A DNA stretch of 64,000 nucleotides from Myroides sp. JBRI-B21084 (lineage in GTDB: Bacteria; Bacteroidota; Bacteroidia; Flavobacteriales; Flavobacteriaceae). The stretch covers positions 992,001 to 1,056,000 of the forward strand of contig NZ_CP120653.1 in assembly GCF_030545015.1 (NCBI RefSeq), in the 5' to 3' direction. Numbering within the stretch: the first letter of the stretch is position 1; every line of letters begins with the position of its first letter. The notes under the pieces were generated by a model that saw only the letters and a list, made by a program, of their open reading frames with translations, was not told where the DNA came from and did no database searches. Positions 8,501 to 16,183 of the stretch are shown piece after piece. Position numbers and translations under genes: made by a program.

Positions 8501-9203
8501 CAGTGTAAAAATCGGGTTTATCTGCAGAATTAGGTGCAAATTGCGTTACACGTGGCCCTTTTACAAAAGCTACGTTATCTTTATATGCCGAAACAATATC
8601 GTTTGGATTTGTTTCAGATGTACTTTTAATTAATTTAAATAAGGAAGTTGGTTTTTCTTCTCCATCAATAACAAAAGTACCGTTAAAAATTTTGTGTCGA
8701 CAGTGTTCTGAATTTACTTGTGAAAAACCAAATACTTCAGAATCGGTTAATTTTCTGCCTATTTTTAAAGCTACATTGTTTAAATACTCAACTTCTTCAT
8801 CACTTAAAGCTAAACCTTCTTGCTTGTTGTAAGCTGCAATATCATCAATTTCTAAAACAGGTTGTGGTTGTATGTTAATGGTAAACATATCCTGTGTTAA
8901 AGAAACATATTTTTGAGAAATCATTGGGTCGAAATCGTTAAAATCTTCTTCGGCCTTTTGAAATTCTTCAATACGAATGATACCGTTAATACCCATGTTT
9001 TGGGTAATTTCAACTGCATTTGTACTCCACGGTGTAATCATTGCGGCACGTGGACCAACAAAAGTGAGATTAACTGTAGGGATTTCTAAAAGTGTAGCGT
9101 TGCCAAATAACCAATTAAGTTTTGCTACATCTTCTGTATTTAAAGGGATTGAGGTTTGTACAGCGTAAACTGTACCAGACGCATTTTCAAAAAATTGAAT
9201 CAT
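5535..9203 (-). CDS. purL: Phosphoribosylformylglycinamidine synthase, large single-chain form
   Basis: A 1222-residue FGAM synthase that converts FGAR, glutamine and ATP to FGAM in step four of purine synthesis. Length and order match the fused PurL of gammaproteobacteria and Bacteroidota: N-terminal PurS-like domain, linker with SEHCRHKIF, two AIRS-type ATP-binding halves (GSGGEIRDRLAGGQG at about 266-280, HDHGAGGHLN), and a C-terminal class I glutamine amidotransferase. The last domain has its nucleophile in GICNGCQLF (about residue 1070) and a His near GEGKF. No separate purQ or purS is needed. The ATG at 9203 is preceded by a good promoter (9244-9274). The lipoprotein gene lies upstream on the same strand but purL can be transcribed alone. 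Confidence 0.98.
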   Translation of the reverse strand: MIQFFENASGTVYAVQTSIPLNTEDVAKLNWLFGNATLLEIPTVNLTFVGPRAAMITPWSTNAVEITQNMGINGIIRIEEFQKAEEDFNDFDPMISQKYVSLTQDMFTINIQPQPVLEIDDIAAYNKQEGLALSDEEVEYLNNVALKIGRKLTDSEVFGFSQVNSEHCRHKIFNGTFVIDGEEKPTSLFKLIKSTSETNPNDIVSAYKDNVAFVKGPRVTQFAPNSADKPDFYTEKEFDSVISLKAETHNFPTTVEPFNGAATGSGGEIRDRLAGGQGSLPLAGTAIYMTSYSRLEDDRTWEKAMNERNWLYQTPMDILIKASNGASDFGNKFGQPLITGSVLTFEHEENNRKIGYDKVIMQAGGIGYGKENQAKKHEPKPGDQIVILGGENYRIGMGGAAVSSADTGAFGSGIELNAIQRSNPEMQKRAANAVRGMVESDHNAIVSIHDHGAGGHLNCLSELVENTGGLIDLDKLPVGDPTLSAKEIIGNESQERMGLVIGKTDIETLQRIADRERSPMYTVGEVTNNQRFTFQSATNGEKPMDLALSDMFGSSPKTIMNDETVVYNYADITYEKEEVYNYLNQVLQLEAVACKDWLTNKVDRCVGGKVAKQQCVGPLQLPLNNVGVMALDFKGQEGIATTVGHSPITALVDPVAGSRNAIGEALSNIIFAPIKNGLSGISLSANWMWACNNKGEDARLYEAVKGCADFAIELGINIPTGKDSLSMKQKYPDGDVIAPGTVIISAAGNCTDITKVVEPVLSKSADSIYYINLSKDKFKLGGSSFAQILNKIGNEVPTITDAAYFKKAFNTIQELINDNQIAAGHDVGSGGLITTLLEMCFAGYNLDADIDLTGLNETDIIKALFNENIAVVLQAQNDRIFENKMDANGIEFVKIGVPSEGQELKVAFGKEHYNFNINELRDTWFITSYYLDKKQSKNGMARERLMNYKNQPIHFNFPVHFNGQKPTINNSNPRPKAAIIREKGSNSEREMANAMYLAGFDVKDVHMTDLISGRETLEDIQFIGAVGGFSNSDVLGSAKGWAGAFMYNEKANTALKNFFARPDTLSVGICNGCQLFMELELINPEHEVHGKMHHNTSQKHESNFISVKVQPNNSVMLSTLAGTTLGVWISHGEGKFNLPNSENQYNIVAKYAYDKYPANPNGSDYNTAMMCDKTGRHLVTMPHIERSVFPWNWANYPAGREDQVSPWVEAFVNAREWCEQNK

Positions 9204-9243
9204 CGTTTAAAGGTTTGTTGTGTTGTTATTTGAAAATAAAGAG

Positions 9244-9274
9244 CAAAATTACTATTAAAAAATAATATTAGCAA
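9244..9274 (-). promoter_or_regulatory. Promoter of purL
   Basis: On the minus strand a TTG (9272-9274) is followed after exactly 20 bases by TAATTTTG (9244-9251), matching the Bacteroidota pattern TTTG-n19/20-TAnnTTTG. It lies about 40 bases before the purL start, in the gap behind the lipoprotein gene. Confidence 0.75.
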
Positions 9275-9275
9275 T

Positions 9276-10793
9276 TTAATCTACTACAGATGTTATATGT
9301 TGATAAGCTCCTAAATCTGCAGATGTTAATCTGCTGATTCCTACAATATCGTTTGGTGCTTGTTGCGCGTAAAATGGATTGCCGTAATTTATAATAGATG
9401 TTGCTTTTTCGGTAATCATCATTTTATTTTTTTGTGTATCTGAAAAATAGGGTTGATGTTCGTTAAAATTCTTTGCAATTAAATTGTTGCTGTAATAAGT
9501 AGCGTTGTTAAAATTGTACGGAAAAATATCGGTATTGTAACGGTTGCCGCTATTTTGAAATTTAATTAAGCTGTATTCAAATTTAAAATTAAAATTTGTT
9601 TGATTGTTTGCTGGCGCTAACACCAAAGACTCGCTTGCATTGCCATAAATAATACTGTTTTTAAAATTGGCTTGTAATGCAAAAGGCATAGTTCCATCGC
9701 CATTATCCATTATAACGACAGTTTGGTTTTGTCTGCTCCAATAATTTGCAAAAGTGCAATGTACAAAATCATAAACACCACCATTTGTTATTGCTAAGGC
9801 AGCCTTTCCGCAATTATTTGTAACAATGTTTTTGGCTGTAACATTAGCTGTGGCTAACAATAAACCATATTGTTCACAATTATAAATTTGCATATTTTCT
9901 AGTTCTGCTGTACCGTTATTTGCATTTATAAACAACCCATTAATAGCATTTTTTACTTGAATGTTGTTAAATTGTGCATTACTGTTTTGGCCAATAAAAA
10001 TACCCCACCATTGTCCAGGTGTATCTTCAAAGCTAGGCTCTAATCGGTTGCCTTGCATTAAAATAGGTTCGTTTATGGTACCTTGTGCGTTTATGGTTGC
10101 TGTTGGAAATGCAATTAGCGCAGAATTTCTATGAAAATGCACTTGGGTGCCTGCCGATATGTTTAATGTTTTGTTTGGAGGAACAGCAGCAAAACCGTAA
10201 ATAACATAAGGTTTGGTATTGTTCCATTCTAATTCATTGCCGTTTGTTGCATCGTTTTCATCTAAGAAAAAACCATATACTTGTTCATCGTTTATAGAAA
10301 TGCTTTCGTACGAACCGTTTTGAAATTTTTGTGGATATAAAAAAACAGCATCTTTAACCAATGTAACTAAATTTACTTTTTGTTGATTGCTACCAGCCTG
10401 AAACAAAATTTCATCGGTATATAAAAATTCAGAACCGTTTGTTTCTTCTTTGATATCAACCGTTGTTTCAACAAATATAAAAAGACTATCCTTTGCCAAA
10501 AGTTCTACATTTTCAAAGCTTTTACCAGGCATTCCATCAACCATTAATCTAAAGTTTGAATTTTCGCCTTTGGCTAATCTAATCGATGGGATTTTGATAT
10601 CTTTATTACTTTTATTGAACACTTTTAAATTGTACGTGCTAGATCCAATGTTTGTAAAAATAGTGTCTAAATAAACGGTGTCTTTAGAGAAAGTTAATTC
10701 GGAACCAGTTGCAGGCTCAAAATTAAAATCATCACGGCACGAAGCAAAACTTATGATACCAATAACAAGAAGAAGGTTATATAGAAATTTCAT
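9276..10793 (-). CDS. Surface lipoprotein with right-handed beta-helix-like region
   Basis: A 505-residue protein with a lipoprotein signal peptide: hydrophobic 1-18, Cys19 in FASC. The residues after Cys19 are R-D-D, which fits the acidic lipoprotein export signal that sends lipoproteins to the cell surface in Flavobacterium and Capnocytophaga. Residues about 35-150 look like Ig-like strands (DTVYLDTIFTNIGSSTYNLKVFN). From about 200 on, many short repeats with N and G turns (NNIQVKNAINGLFINANNG and similar) suggest a parallel beta-helix as in adhesins or polysaccharide-binding proteins. No catalytic residues are evident. It precedes purL on the same strand, but the functions look unrelated. 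Confidence 0.8.
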   Translation of the reverse strand: MKFLYNLLLVIGIISFASCRDDFNFEPATGSELTFSKDTVYLDTIFTNIGSSTYNLKVFNKSNKDIKIPSIRLAKGENSNFRLMVDGMPGKSFENVELLAKDSLFIFVETTVDIKEETNGSEFLYTDEILFQAGSNQQKVNLVTLVKDAVFLYPQKFQNGSYESISINDEQVYGFFLDENDATNGNELEWNNTKPYVIYGFAAVPPNKTLNISAGTQVHFHRNSALIAFPTATINAQGTINEPILMQGNRLEPSFEDTPGQWWGIFIGQNSNAQFNNIQVKNAINGLFINANNGTAELENMQIYNCEQYGLLLATANVTAKNIVTNNCGKAALAITNGGVYDFVHCTFANYWSRQNQTVVIMDNGDGTMPFALQANFKNSIIYGNASESLVLAPANNQTNFNFKFEYSLIKFQNSGNRYNTDIFPYNFNNATYYSNNLIAKNFNEHQPYFSDTQKNKMMITEKATSIINYGNPFYAQQAPNDIVGISRLTSADLGAYQHITSVVD

Positions 10794-10865
10794 TTTTTCT
10801 TTAAATTTATAAAAAATTGTGTTTATTTATATTCAAAACCTTTTTTAATTTTTTAAACCTTTATA

Positions 10866-11822
10866 TTAAGTTGTGCTAAAAAAAACGGTTTGCACCCAAT
10901 TTTTCAACGTGTATTTGTTGTAAATTTCTTCAGGGATATCGGTATAATCAGTGTTTAAAAATGTTTCAGGAATAGTTGTAAAATCATCTTCTATAACCAA
11001 AATATTGTTTGGATTGTAAAAATCGTACTCTTTTATAGTTTTATTATTTGTAATAATTTTTTTGTGTAGAGCCATAGCTTCAAAAATCCTGAAACTTAAT
11101 CCGGTTTGGTTGGGTCTAAGTAAATCAATTACAATTTCACAATCGTTTGTAAGTTCACTTACGGTTTTTAAATCAATATGTTCAGGTGTAATTTCAATTG
11201 CGCTATTTAATACACTAAGAGCGGGTTTATAAATTATAAATTTATAATTCTTTATTTGAACGCTATCAAAATAATTAGCAATTTTATTTAGTAAAATTTC
11301 TCGACTTTTAGATTGCGAAATTATTGTAAAAGCCTTGTATTTTGGTGAAGTGTTTTTTTGTTTATCTATATAAATAAAATTGGTTAAATGCTTTAAAAAT
11401 GAGTTGTTTTGCGAATCGTGCCAATCAAACGAAAAAATATCATCAAATAAAACATCATAATTTTCAGGTAACGGATTTCTTGCTAAAGAATCGTAATTGT
11501 ACGCAATAAATTTATGTGTTTGGGTACGTAATAGTTCTAAAATATCTTTTCTAAAATGGTCGGGGTTTATGATTAAAATTTGATCTTGTTTTTCTAAATT
11601 TTTAATTGTAGCAATTATTACCTTGTTGCGATAATCTTTTTTAATGTTTTTGTTTAAAAAAGTTTTAGAAAAAAAATTTTTTACACGTTGTGCCTTGTTT
11701 TTATATTTAAAAAAAATTTTGCTACTATCAATAAAAGTAACGTCGTGCCCTAAATTTACTAGTGTTTCTGCAACGTGGTTGTTAAATCCCCATAAATCGA
11801 ATGCTACAATTGTAATCTTCAT
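10866..11822 (-). CDS. Glycosyltransferase-like protein of LPS/capsule loci
   Basis: A 318-residue cytoplasmic protein. The N-terminal ITIVAFDLWGFNNHVAETLVNLGHDVTFID reads as a Rossmann strand-loop-helix as in GT-B enzymes. Near the C-terminus LRPNQTGLSFRIFEAMALHKKIITNN resembles the donor-binding block (R-x-x-E-A-x-A/G-x-K-K-x-I-T) seen in CgeB-like and LPS core glycosyltransferases. I take it as a sugar transferase, but donor and acceptor cannot be named. It stands divergent from the glycosyltransferase cluster at 11.9-14.3 kb, which supports the call by context. Confidence 0.65.
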   Translation of the reverse strand: MKITIVAFDLWGFNNHVAETLVNLGHDVTFIDSSKIFFKYKNKAQRVKNFFSKTFLNKNIKKDYRNKVIIATIKNLEKQDQILIINPDHFRKDILELLRTQTHKFIAYNYDSLARNPLPENYDVLFDDIFSFDWHDSQNNSFLKHLTNFIYIDKQKNTSPKYKAFTIISQSKSREILLNKIANYFDSVQIKNYKFIIYKPALSVLNSAIEITPEHIDLKTVSELTNDCEIVIDLLRPNQTGLSFRIFEAMALHKKIITNNKTIKEYDFYNPNNILVIEDDFTTIPETFLNTDYTDIPEEIYNKYTLKNWVQTVFFSTT

Positions 11823-11851
11823 AAAATACTAAATTTTTGCTAAATTAAACA

Positions 11852-11859
11852 TATATTTG
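11852..11859 (+). promoter_or_regulatory. -7 promoter element for the 11888 glycosyltransferase operon
   Basis: TATATTTG matches the TAnnTTTG consensus, 28 bases before the ATG at 11888. The nearest upstream TTG is spaced only 12 bases away, so the -33 part is not convincing. Confidence 0.45.
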
Positions 11860-11887
11860 TTTTAGATTTACAAAATAGCAATATTCA

Positions 11888-12751
11888 ATGAAAAAAATAC
11901 AAACGGGTTTTTTGGTTTCATATGATTATGAAAAACTTAAAAAATCAATACCGCCTGTATACGAGCATTCTGACCAAATTTTTTTAGCATTAGACCATGA
12001 AAATAGAACCTGGACAGGCAATAAATTTGAAATTAACGACTCTTTTTTTTCTTGGATTGAAGAATTTGATACCGAAAAAAAAATAATTATTTATAAAGAT
12101 AATTTTTATATCCCTGAATTATCGCCTATTGATAACGATACCCGCGAGCGCCAAATGTTGGGAGAAAAAATGGGGATTGGTAATTGGATTATTCAAATAG
12201 ATGCAGATGAATTTTTTTTAGATTTTGATAAATTTGTTAAAACTTTAAAAAAGCATGACCTTTTTTTAGACAATCCTAAGAAAAATAAAGTGCAATTTTC
12301 TGGTTTTTTAATTAATATTTACAAATATTTAGACAAAGGACTTTTATACGTAGATGATGCAACAAAATTTATGGTTGCAACAAATTATCCTAATTATAAA
12401 AGAGCTCGCAATACTAAAGAACGTGTAATTTATGTACCGCATTATGCATTACACGAAACACTTTCGCGTACAGAAGAAGAATTAGCCTTTAAAATATCTA
12501 ATTGGGGGCATAAAGATGAAATAAATTCCGATTTTTTTAAAAAATGGAAATTAGCAAACGAAACTAATTACAAACAATTAAAAGATCTGTTTTACCTTAA
12601 CCCAAAAATATGGAAATCTTTAGGGTATTTTCCAAGTGAAAATTTACACGATATTAAACAATTTATTATTGAAAATCAAGACTTAAAAAAATCTGATCTT
12701 TGGATTTTTAAAAAGAACTTTGGTCAATGGTTTAAGCATTTATTTAAGTAA
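11888..12751 (+). CDS. Glycosyltransferase family 2-like protein
   Basis: A 287-residue protein that starts with KIQTGFLVSYDYEKLKKSIP and has a clear IQIDADEFFLDF motif around residue 103, equivalent to the DxD metal/nucleotide-sugar motif of GT2-type (GT-A fold) enzymes. The usual N-terminal DDGS motif is not clear; ALDHENRTW stands in its place, so it belongs to a divergent GT2-like group. It is the first of three closely packed plus-strand genes (1-base gap to the next). A role in LPS core or O-antigen assembly is inferred from neighbours. Confidence 0.7.
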   Translation: MKKIQTGFLVSYDYEKLKKSIPPVYEHSDQIFLALDHENRTWTGNKFEINDSFFSWIEEFDTEKKIIIYKDNFYIPELSPIDNDTRERQMLGEKMGIGNWIIQIDADEFFLDFDKFVKTLKKHDLFLDNPKKNKVQFSGFLINIYKYLDKGLLYVDDATKFMVATNYPNYKRARNTKERVIYVPHYALHETLSRTEEELAFKISNWGHKDEINSDFFKKWKLANETNYKQLKDLFYLNPKIWKSLGYFPSENLHDIKQFIIENQDLKKSDLWIFKKNFGQWFKHLFK

Positions 12752-12752
12752 A

Positions 12753-13538
12753 ATGAAAACAGCATTATTAATATCAACATACAACTGGCCACAAGCGTTA
12801 GAACTTATTTTTAAAAGTATTTTTGAACAAACCGAATTGCCTGATGAAGTTTTAATTGCCGACGATGGTTCTACCCAAGAAACTAAAGATTTAATAAACA
12901 ATTTTGCTCAAAAAAGTACGTTTAAAGTTACACATATTTGGCAGGAAGATAAAGGTTTTCGAAAAGCAATTGTTTTAAATAAAGCAGTTGCTGCAACAAA
13001 TTGTGACTATATTATACAAATTGATGGGGATTGTATTATGCACCCTAAATTTATTGGCGATCATAAAAAAAATGCACAAACAAACACCTATCTATACGGT
13101 ACACGGGCTACAATAACCAAAAACGCATTGCCAGAAATCTTTATAAAAAAGCAAACAAAATTTAATTTCTTTTCTAAAAATTTAAAAAAGAAAACTAGAA
13201 CAATTCACTGTGCCATTCTTTCGCAAATGTATAAACCACATGCAGGGGTATCATCAAACTTTCGCGGGTGTAATGTATCTTTTTGGCGAAACGATTTTAT
13301 TGCTATAAATGGATATAACGAAGCTTTTGAAGGTTGGGGGCGAGAAGATAGCGATTTGGTAATTCGTTTAGGGAATTTAGGCGTGTTAGCAAAACGTTTA
13401 CGATATGTTGGTATAGTTTATCATATTTATCATCCAGAAAATTCTAGAAATCAGTTGCAAGAAAACGATTTAATTCAGCAACAATCTATTCAAAATAAAT
13501 TAATTAAAGCCCCAAAAGGTATTTCGCAATATTTGTAA
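12753..13538 (+). CDS. Glycosyltransferase family 2 with galactosyltransferase-type C-terminal domain
   Basis: A 261-residue GT2 enzyme. The ATG at 12753 is chosen rather than an upstream start overlapping the previous gene, because it gives the usual MKTALLISTYN beginning. Motifs: IADDGSTQET (nucleotide binding), QIDGDCIMHP (DxD) and the C-terminal block FRGCNVSFWRNDF followed by NEAFEGWGREDSDL, typical of the Glyco_transf_7C region with the E-D catalytic pair. It is clearly paralogous to the gene at 16184. Cytoplasmic, probably adding a hexose to the LPS core. It follows the previous gene by one base and is followed by a lipid A/core kinase-like gene. Confidence 0.9.
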   Translation: MKTALLISTYNWPQALELIFKSIFEQTELPDEVLIADDGSTQETKDLINNFAQKSTFKVTHIWQEDKGFRKAIVLNKAVAATNCDYIIQIDGDCIMHPKFIGDHKKNAQTNTYLYGTRATITKNALPEIFIKKQTKFNFFSKNLKKKTRTIHCAILSQMYKPHAGVSSNFRGCNVSFWRNDFIAINGYNEAFEGWGREDSDLVIRLGNLGVLAKRLRYVGIVYHIYHPENSRNQLQENDLIQQQSIQNKLIKAPKGISQYL

Positions 13539-13542
13539 TTTC

Positions 13543-14310
13543 ATGAAATTTGTAATTCATCCTAAATTTATTTCGTTAAAAAACACATTAACATCGGTTA
13601 TTGAAAATTTTAGTAACCAAGGACAACTTTTTGTAAAAGGAAGTAGAAATACCATTAAAACTTTTCAACTTAATGAGTTGATTTTAAATGTAAAAGCTTT
13701 TAAAAAACCTAATTTTCTTAATTCGTTTGTTTACAGATTTATTCGCGATTCTAAAGCAAAGCGTTCCTTTAATTATGCAATTAAATTATTAGATAAAAAT
13801 ATAGGAACACCGCAACCCATTGCTTTTGTTGAATATTTTGAAGGATTTGGTTTGGGAAAAAGTTTTTATATATGCGAACATATTGTTACTGAATATACTT
13901 TTAGAGATTTGGTTGAAAAACCTGATTTAAAAAATCATCAAGAAATTTTGCGTGCTTTTACTCGTTTTTGCTATCAATTGCACCAAGCAGGAGTAGAGTT
14001 TAAAGACCATTCACCCGGCAATACGTTGATAAAAATGAATGCAGACAATTCGTATTCATTTTATTTGGTTGATTTAAACCGCATGCAATTTCACACACAA
14101 ATGTTGTTTGAAAAACGTATGTACAACTTACGCAGATTAACACCTAAAAAAGAAATGATTGCTGTTATGGCAAATGAATATGCCAAATTTTTTACAGAAA
14201 AAACGGAACAAGAAATTTTTAATACACTTTGGCAATTAACTAGTGATTTTCAAGAAAAATTTCATCGAAAACAAAGGTTAAAAAAACGCATTAAATTTTG
14301 GAAAAAGTAG
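13543..14310 (+). CDS. LPS core (Kdo) kinase-like protein, InaA/KdkA family
   Basis: A 255-residue protein-kinase-like protein of the lipopolysaccharide kinase family. Visible are a Lys candidate in NVKAFKKP (about residue 51), the catalytic loop FKDHSPGN with Asp155, and the metal-binding LVDLNRMQF with Asp177. This layout fits enzymes that phosphorylate Kdo or heptose of the inner core. It closes a three-gene plus-strand run and ends one base before the stop of the convergent WaaE-like gene; no terminator separates them. The sugar that it phosphorylates is not known from sequence. Confidence 0.82.
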   Translation: MKFVIHPKFISLKNTLTSVIENFSNQGQLFVKGSRNTIKTFQLNELILNVKAFKKPNFLNSFVYRFIRDSKAKRSFNYAIKLLDKNIGTPQPIAFVEYFEGFGLGKSFYICEHIVTEYTFRDLVEKPDLKNHQEILRAFTRFCYQLHQAGVEFKDHSPGNTLIKMNADNSYSFYLVDLNRMQFHTQMLFEKRMYNLRRLTPKKEMIAVMANEYAKFFTEKTEQEIFNTLWQLTSDFQEKFHRKQRLKKRIKFWKK

Positions 14311-14311
14311 T

Positions 14312-15061
14312 TTATTTACAAAGTTTAAACATTTCTGTGTACCTTTCTTTTATACCTTGTGCATAAATTTTACAAATAATAAATCCTTTTTTACCATCTA
14401 AAAAACCTAGTCTAAAAAAATATCTATTTAAAAAAGTATAAAATGGATGTAAAACAGCCATAAAATGGTTAGGTTTTACACCTTTATTTATTTTTTCTAC
14501 CGCTTTTAAACGGTTGTAATAAAAAACTTTGTCTTTAAAATGTTGATGATGTGCGTATGAGTAATGAATTAAGTAATTTTTTAACACACCAACATTATCG
14601 TTAAAATTTAATTTTTCATGCACAATACCTTGATAATACGCGTTTTGTTTTTTAAATAAACGCAAGTTTTTATCAGATTGTAAACCCGAAAAATGAACAG
14701 CTTGGTTAAAATAATAAAATTTACGTTTTAAAAAATAACCACGTTTTGTTTGGTTTGATTTTAAGGTTTGAACTATTTCGTTTTTTAAATTTTCAGAAAT
14801 ACGTTCATCGGCATCAATAAATAAAATCCAATTGTTTGTTGCGTAGTTTATGGCTATGTTTCGTTGGGTAGAAAAATCTTTAAAGGCATGTTGATATACT
14901 TTTACATGCTTAAATTCTTTTAATATTTCTATGGTTTTATCGGTGCTGAACGAATCAACCACAATAATTTCATCTGCAAAATTTAAATTCTGCATAAGTT
15001 CCCTTATATTTTTTTCTTCGTTAAGGGTAATTACTAAAGCGGTGATTTTATTATTGTTCAT
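14312..15061 (-). CDS. Glycosyltransferase family 2, WaaE/KdtX-like
   Basis: A 249-residue GT2 enzyme with ITALVITLNEEKNIRE, IIVVDSFSTDKT, ILFIDADERIS (DxD) and the GIVHEKLNF block typical of the WaaE/KdtX group that adds glucose or a similar sugar to inner-core heptose. The C-terminal hydrophobic/aromatic HPFYTFLNRYFFRLGFLDGKKGF segment is also usual and may attach to the membrane. Its start overlaps the end of the GT9 gene by 11 bases, so both are translated from one message. Function in the LPS core is likely, the exact linkage unknown. Confidence 0.9.
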   Translation of the reverse strand: MNNNKITALVITLNEEKNIRELMQNLNFADEIIVVDSFSTDKTIEILKEFKHVKVYQHAFKDFSTQRNIAINYATNNWILFIDADERISENLKNEIVQTLKSNQTKRGYFLKRKFYYFNQAVHFSGLQSDKNLRLFKKQNAYYQGIVHEKLNFNDNVGVLKNYLIHYSYAHHQHFKDKVFYYNRLKAVEKINKGVKPNHFMAVLHPFYTFLNRYFFRLGFLDGKKGFIICKIYAQGIKERYTEMFKLCK

Positions 15062-16127
15062 TAACCAAATTTATATTGATGAAATGAGTTAGTAAATCGT
15101 TAAAAAAAGCGGGCTCAAATTGGTTGTATAGCAAATTGTTTTCCTTTTTTAATGATTTTAAATTTTTGTTTTTAAATAAATTGGGCTTAAAATCGTTTAA
15201 ATGAACCGATACGTGTTTCATACCGTCTTCATAAGTATTCCAAGCTTTTTTCTCAATCCAAGGCGAAAATATAATAAATGTTGGTTTATTTAAAGCTTTT
15301 GCCATATTCATTGTACCACCATCGTTCCCAATAACAGCACCACATTGATTAATTAAAGCAAGTAAACCACGTAAATTGTTGCCTAAAACGTTAAAATATA
15401 TTTTTTGTTGAGTAGCTTGGGTGCATAAATTATAAATTTCGGTTGCTTGTTTTTGCTGGTTCGGAATGTAATTTAACAAAATTTGCACATTGTTTTGGGC
15501 AACTTTGTCAATTATTTTTGCCATATTTTTAAACGGATATGTTTTAGAAGCACTACTGCCTAAAATATTAAGCATAACAATAGGTTTATCTAAATTAACT
15601 CCGTTTGCTTGTAATAACTTTTGTGCGTTTAAGTTTTCGGCCTCGGTTACAAAAATTTGGGCATTGGTTACATACAAATCTTTATTTATGTGTAATGGGT
15701 CTAGCAATTTTAAGCGATGTTCTATAACCAATCCTAAATTTGTTGTAGGTATTTGGTGCCTATCAATTAAGTGGGTGTATAGAAAATTAGATATGTTTTT
15801 ACGAAACGATATTTTTGTTTTTGCATTTGAAAGCCCTACAATTACCCAACTTTCTAACTTGCTATACGCATCAATAATAACATCGTAATTTTCATTTTTT
15901 AGCGTTAAAGCAAATTTTATTAAAGATAATTTACTGTTACGATATTCGTTTTTAAAAAAAATAACGTTGTAATTTTTTTTATTTTCAGCAAAAACTTGGT
16001 AGGTATTTTCGTAAATTAGGTAATCAACTTGTGCATCAGGATATGCCTTGCAAAGTGTTTCGCACAAAATGGTGCTTACAAGCACATCGCCAATCATTTT
16101 TTGTTGAATTACCAATATTTTTTTCAT
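15051..16127 (-). CDS. Glycosyltransferase family 9 (heptosyltransferase-like)
   Basis: A 358-residue GT-B enzyme of the ADP-heptose:LPS heptosyltransferase family. The N-terminal KKILVIQQKMIGDVLVSTILCETL has the GDV(L/V) motif of GT9, and the C-terminal CGAVIGNDGGTMNMAKALNKPTF is the characteristic donor-binding GxDGGxMHxA block (with N instead of H before the M/A). It transfers heptose or a related sugar to the LPS inner core in the cytoplasm. It forms a two-gene unit with the WaaE-like gene and is divergent from the GT2 gene at 16184, with only 56 bases between the starts. Confidence 0.88.
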   Translation of the reverse strand: MKKILVIQQKMIGDVLVSTILCETLCKAYPDAQVDYLIYENTYQVFAENKKNYNVIFFKNEYRNSKLSLIKFALTLKNENYDVIIDAYSKLESWVIVGLSNAKTKISFRKNISNFLYTHLIDRHQIPTTNLGLVIEHRLKLLDPLHINKDLYVTNAQIFVTEAENLNAQKLLQANGVNLDKPIVMLNILGSSASKTYPFKNMAKIIDKVAQNNVQILLNYIPNQQKQATEIYNLCTQATQQKIYFNVLGNNLRGLLALINQCGAVIGNDGGTMNMAKALNKPTFIIFSPWIEKKAWNTYEDGMKHVSVHLNDFKPNLFKNKNLKSLKKENNLLYNQFEPAFFNDLLTHFININLVNEQ

Positions 16128-16170
16128 ACTTTTTGTTAAAAGTTATTTCTACAAAAATATTAAAATACTC

Positions 16171-16178
16171 TATATTTG
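16171..16178 (+). promoter_or_regulatory. -7 promoter element only 5 bases before the 16184 start
   Basis: TATATTTG fits TAnnTTTG perfectly and ends 5 bases before the ATG. A transcript from it would start at or next to the start codon, so the mRNA may be leaderless. The -33 element is not evident at normal spacing. Confidence 0.5.
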
Positions 16179-16183
16179 TTCAC

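Noticed and set aside
16031..16183. Upstream extension of the GT2 gene at 16184
   Set aside because: It would overlap the divergent GT9 gene and adds residues unlike GT2 N-termini.
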